Assembly (NCBI GenBank): GCA_045531755.1
Contig: JAZSEP010000120.1
Coordinates: 1-13,800 of the forward strand
Direction of reading: 5' to 3'
Origin: UBA11540 sp045531755
GTDB lineage: Bacteria; Bacillota; Clostridia; Oscillospirales; Ruminococcaceae
DNA length: 13,800 bases
In this document: positions 11,197 through 13,800 of the stretch, piece by piece
Layout of the letters: every line of letters starts with the position of its first letter
Position numbering within the stretch: position 1 is the stretch's first letter
Translations under genes and position numbers: made by a program
Notes under the pieces: generated by a model
The model's input: the letters and a program-made list of their open reading frames with translations, nothing else
Told to the model about the DNA's origin: nothing
The model's database searches: none

Positions 11197-12393
11197 ATGA
11201 TGACAAAGTATTGGATATGGCTTCAAAAAGCTATGCGTTTTGCCGGCGCGAAGACAGACGAAATTCTCTCAAAGTATGAGTCCCCAAAGGATTTATATGA
11301 AGATCTTGAAAACGCGCATAATACTTTGAAGTCTTTCACGAACAGAGATTTCCTGAAGCTGCGCTCAACGCCGCTTTCTGTCGCCAACCGCATCATTGAT
11401 GATTGTGACAGATGCGATATCAGGATTATCACTCCCGATATGGACGAATATCCTAAAGCTTTGTTTGATATCTATGGTACTCCGATTGTTCTTTATGCTG
11501 TCGGTGACGTTTCGCTGTTAAAGACTCCGATAGCAGCTACAATCGTCGGAACCCGCAAGCCTACAAAGTATGCAACAAGGGCGGCGTATAAACTCAGCTT
11601 TGACCTTGCAAAAGCAGGCGTTACCATTGTTAGCGGAATGGCTGTGGGTATCGATTCCTGGGCGCACGGCGGTGCTTTGGACGCAGGCGGAAAAACCATT
11701 GCCGTTGCAGGCACAGGCTTAGATGTTGACTATCCTAAGCTAAACCACGATCTCAGAGCAAAAATTGCGAGAGAAGGTTTAATAATATCCGAATTTCCTC
11801 CAAGAACCAGACCTGATAAAAACAATTTTCCTTATAGAAATCGTATTATGTCGGCACTTGGTTGCGGTACTATCGTAGCACAGGCACCCCACGGAAGCGG
11901 TTCTTTGATTACTGCGCGCACTGCCATTGAGCAGGGCAAGGACGTATACGTCGTTCCGGACAGTATATTCTGTGAAACTTCAGCAGGTGGCTTAGAGCTT
12001 TTGAAGGAATGCGGTTATCCGATTACAAGTGCGGTTGACTTTATAAATAATAATATCGCACAATATGGACAGTATCTCGTTGTATCCGCTATACCAACCA
12101 AAACCAAATACTCACCAAGTCCGGAAGTACAAAAGCTTGATGAATTTTCAGACAAGGTGATTGTTGAAGAGGTTCAAGAAGAGATCTCGCCTCTGAACAA
12201 GGAATTGCCTGATGATATCGACGAGGTCTCGCTTAATGTATATAATCTTCTAAAGAGCGATAAACTATCTGCGGATGTTGTTGCCCGAACACTTAATATT
12301 CCCATAGGTTTGGTTTTGACTACATTAACAGAACTTGAAATGGATAATTTTATCAGATCTGTTGGCTCGAATCATTATACCGCACAGGATTAA
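11197..12393 (+). CDS. dprA: DNA processing protein DprA (Smf)
   Basis: Binds incoming single-stranded DNA during natural transformation and loads RecA; it is also kept in many non-competent bacteria. The 398-residue protein has a helical N-terminal part (about 1-75), then the Rossmann-like DprA core with VGTRKPTKYA (from 117), SGMAVGIDSWAHGGAL (from about 146), GTGLDVDYPKLN, SEFPPRTRPDKNNFPYRNRIMSAL and the GSGSLITARTAIEQGKDVYVVP stretch. A C-terminal winged-helix domain (about 345-398, VYNLLKSDKLSADVVARTLN) matches the DprA_WH type. The start is ATGATG at 11197/11200, 4 bases after the methyltransferase stop. No good ribosome site is visible at the right distance, so translation may depend on coupling to the gene before. 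It sits next to topA, a common order in Bacillota. Confidence 0.95.
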   Translation: MMTKYWIWLQKAMRFAGAKTDEILSKYESPKDLYEDLENAHNTLKSFTNRDFLKLRSTPLSVANRIIDDCDRCDIRIITPDMDEYPKALFDIYGTPIVLYAVGDVSLLKTPIAATIVGTRKPTKYATRAAYKLSFDLAKAGVTIVSGMAVGIDSWAHGGALDAGGKTIAVAGTGLDVDYPKLNHDLRAKIAREGLIISEFPPRTRPDKNNFPYRNRIMSALGCGTIVAQAPHGSGSLITARTAIEQGKDVYVVPDSIFCETSAGGLELLKECGYPITSAVDFINNNIAQYGQYLVVSAIPTKTKYSPSPEVQKLDEFSDKVIVEEVQEEISPLNKELPDDIDEVSLNVYNLLKSDKLSADVVARTLNIPIGLVLTTLTELEMDNFIRSVGSNHYTAQD

Positions 12394-12423
12394 TCTGAAA
12401 TAAATAATATAAAGGTGAATTTA

Positions 12424-13800
12424 ATGTCGAATCTTGTTATCGTTGAGTCTCCGGCTAAAGCCAAGACAATAAAAAAATATCTCGGAAGTAATTTTGAGGT
12501 CGTAGCATCTATGGGACATGTGCGCGATCTCCCTAAAAGTACGTTCGGCATTGATTTTGAAAATGGATATGAACCCAAATATATCGCTATACAGGGTAAG
12601 AGCAAGCTTATATCACAGCTTAAATCACTTGCAAAGAAAAGTGATAAAGTTTATCTTGCAACTGACCCTGACCGCGAAGGTGAAGCAATTTCGTGGCATT
12701 TGGCGCACATTTTGGGATTAGATATGAATGATTCTAACAGAATCACGTTTAACGAGATTACAAAGTCGGGTGTAACTGCAGGAATGCAGGCACCAAGAAC
12801 TTTAGATCTTAATTTGATTGATGCGCAACAGGCGAGAAGAGTGCTCGACAGAATTGTTGGCTATAAAATCAGCCCTTTCCTTTGGCGAAAGGTGAAACGT
12901 GGACTCTCTGCAGGACGAGTACAGTCTGTTGTCGTCCGTTTGATAGTTGACAGGGAACGTGAAATTGCAGCCTACGTTTGTGAAGAATACTGGACGGTCG
13001 ATGCAAAGCTTATTGCCAAGTCCTCAAGAAAAGCTTTCAACTCCAAGCTTCATTCCAAGGACGGAGTTAAAATTGAAATCAAAAATGCCGAAGAGGCTGA
13101 TAAGATACTTGCAGACCTTGAAAACGCCGATTTTGTTGTCAAATCTGTTAAAAAGGGCATGAGAAAGAAATCTCCTGCACCACCCTTTATCACCTCTACT
13201 CTGCAACAAGAGGCATCAAAACGCCTTGGATTCCAATCAAAACGAACTATGAAGGCTGCGCAAGAGCTCTATGAAGGTATGGATATCGACGGGTTGGGCG
13301 CTGTTGGCTTGATTACTTATATGAGAACTGACTCTCTCAGAATCAGTAACGATGCTATAAACGAAGCGAGAGGATTTATCGCTTCTTCCTATGGCTCTGA
13401 ATATCTGCCTGCTTCTCCAAGACATTATAAGAGCAAAAGAAACATACAGGATGCTCACGAAGCAATAAGACCTACAATGTCGAATCTCACTCCCGAAAGA
13501 GCTAAGCCTAATTTGACTTCTGATCAATACAAGCTATACAAACTTATATGGGAAAGGTTTATAGCTTCACAGATGGCAAATGCACTTTTGAGCACGTCTT
13601 CTGTGGATATCGAGGCTAACGGCTATGTTTTCAAGTCCTCAGGATATTCTGTAAAGTTTGACGGCTTTACAAAACTTTACGAAGAAACGCGTGATTCTGA
13701 CGAGGATGACAACTATGATTTGCCCGAGCTCGAAGAGGGAGAAGTCCTTAAGGTGAAGGAATTAGGTGGCACACAGCATTTCACTCAGCCACCTCCTAGA
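12424..13800 (+). CDS. topA: DNA topoisomerase I (type IA), 5' part
   Basis: Relaxes negatively supercoiled DNA by a single-strand break and passage. The frame is open from ATG 12424 to the window edge (459 codons, no stop), so the C-terminal zinc-finger region is not seen. The Toprim domain opens with VIVESPAKAKTIKKYLG and holds the metal site ATDPDREGEA with Asp81, Asp83 and Glu85. Further on come QARRVLDRIVGYKISPFLW, the RGLSAGRVQSV stretch, and the catalytic tyrosine Tyr299 in ITYMRTDSLRIS; then DAHEAIRPT. AAAGGTG (12411-12417) is 6 bases before the ATG. It follows dprA by 30 bases and is probably co-transcribed with it. All catalytic residues that can be checked are intact. Confidence 0.97.
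   Translation, partial: MSNLVIVESPAKAKTIKKYLGSNFEVVASMGHVRDLPKSTFGIDFENGYEPKYIAIQGKSKLISQLKSLAKKSDKVYLATDPDREGEAISWHLAHILGLDMNDSNRITFNEITKSGVTAGMQAPRTLDLNLIDAQQARRVLDRIVGYKISPFLWRKVKRGLSAGRVQSVVVRLIVDREREIAAYVCEEYWTVDAKLIAKSSRKAFNSKLHSKDGVKIEIKNAEEADKILADLENADFVVKSVKKGMRKKSPAPPFITSTLQQEASKRLGFQSKRTMKAAQELYEGMDIDGLGAVGLITYMRTDSLRISNDAINEARGFIASSYGSEYLPASPRHYKSKRNIQDAHEAIRPTMSNLTPERAKPNLTSDQYKLYKLIWERFIASQMANALLSTSSVDIEANGYVFKSSGYSVKFDGFTKLYEETRDSDEDDNYDLPELEEGEVLKVKELGGTQHFTQPPPR

Noticed and set aside
1..13800. Search for CRISPR arrays, tRNA or rRNA genes, transposons and phage genes
   Set aside because: No regularly spaced repeats, cloverleaf-like stretches, transposase or integrase sequences were seen on either strand.

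Overview
The window looks like part of a Bacillota (Firmicutes) chromosome, most likely from an uncultured Clostridia-class anaerobe. This rests on AGGAGG-type ribosome binding sites, TTGACA-17-TATAAT promoters, a T-box in front of thrS, a leader-controlled infC-rpmI-rplT operon, a dprA-topA pair and moderate-to-low GC by eye. The genus cannot be read from the sequence.

Layout, left to right. (1) 2-286: the last 94 residues of a peptidase-U32-type protein. (2) 296-2522: a sigma-A promoter, a threonine T-box leader with its own terminator, and thrS (start at 588, not at the longer in-frame ATG). (3) 2593-7512: a self-contained two-gene cassette, a BlaI/MecI-type repressor overlapping by ATGA a BlaR1/M56-type membrane zinc protease. 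Operator-like dyads flank the -10 box. The protease carries an extracytoplasmic part of about 1,100 residues in place of a penicillin-binding sensor domain. (4) 7515-8211: a shared bidirectional terminator and the convergent ung gene. (5) 8328-9014: a secreted, C-terminally membrane-anchored protein of unknown function, divergent from ung. (6) 9025-10391: a perfect-consensus promoter, a leader with an internal terminator hairpin, infC with a non-ATG start, rpmI, rplT and a strong terminator. (7) 10404-13800: a TrmH/SpoU-family rRNA methyltransferase, dprA and the first 459 codons of topA, closely packed and probably co-transcribed.

Most of the window is translation and DNA housekeeping. ThrRS charges tRNA and is controlled by uncharged tRNA-Thr; IF3, L35 and L20 form a feedback-controlled operon; the methyltransferase probably modifies rRNA; Ung, DprA and TopA act on DNA. 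The part most worth attention is the repressor/protease cassette. It has the full signalling hardware of BlaI-BlaR1 (four membrane segments, HELLH zinc site, autoregulatory operators), but the sensor is a giant mosaic ectodomain with an internal domain duplication and an Ig-like module. No beta-lactamase or penicillin-binding protein lies nearby. What it senses and which genes beyond itself it controls cannot be told from this window.
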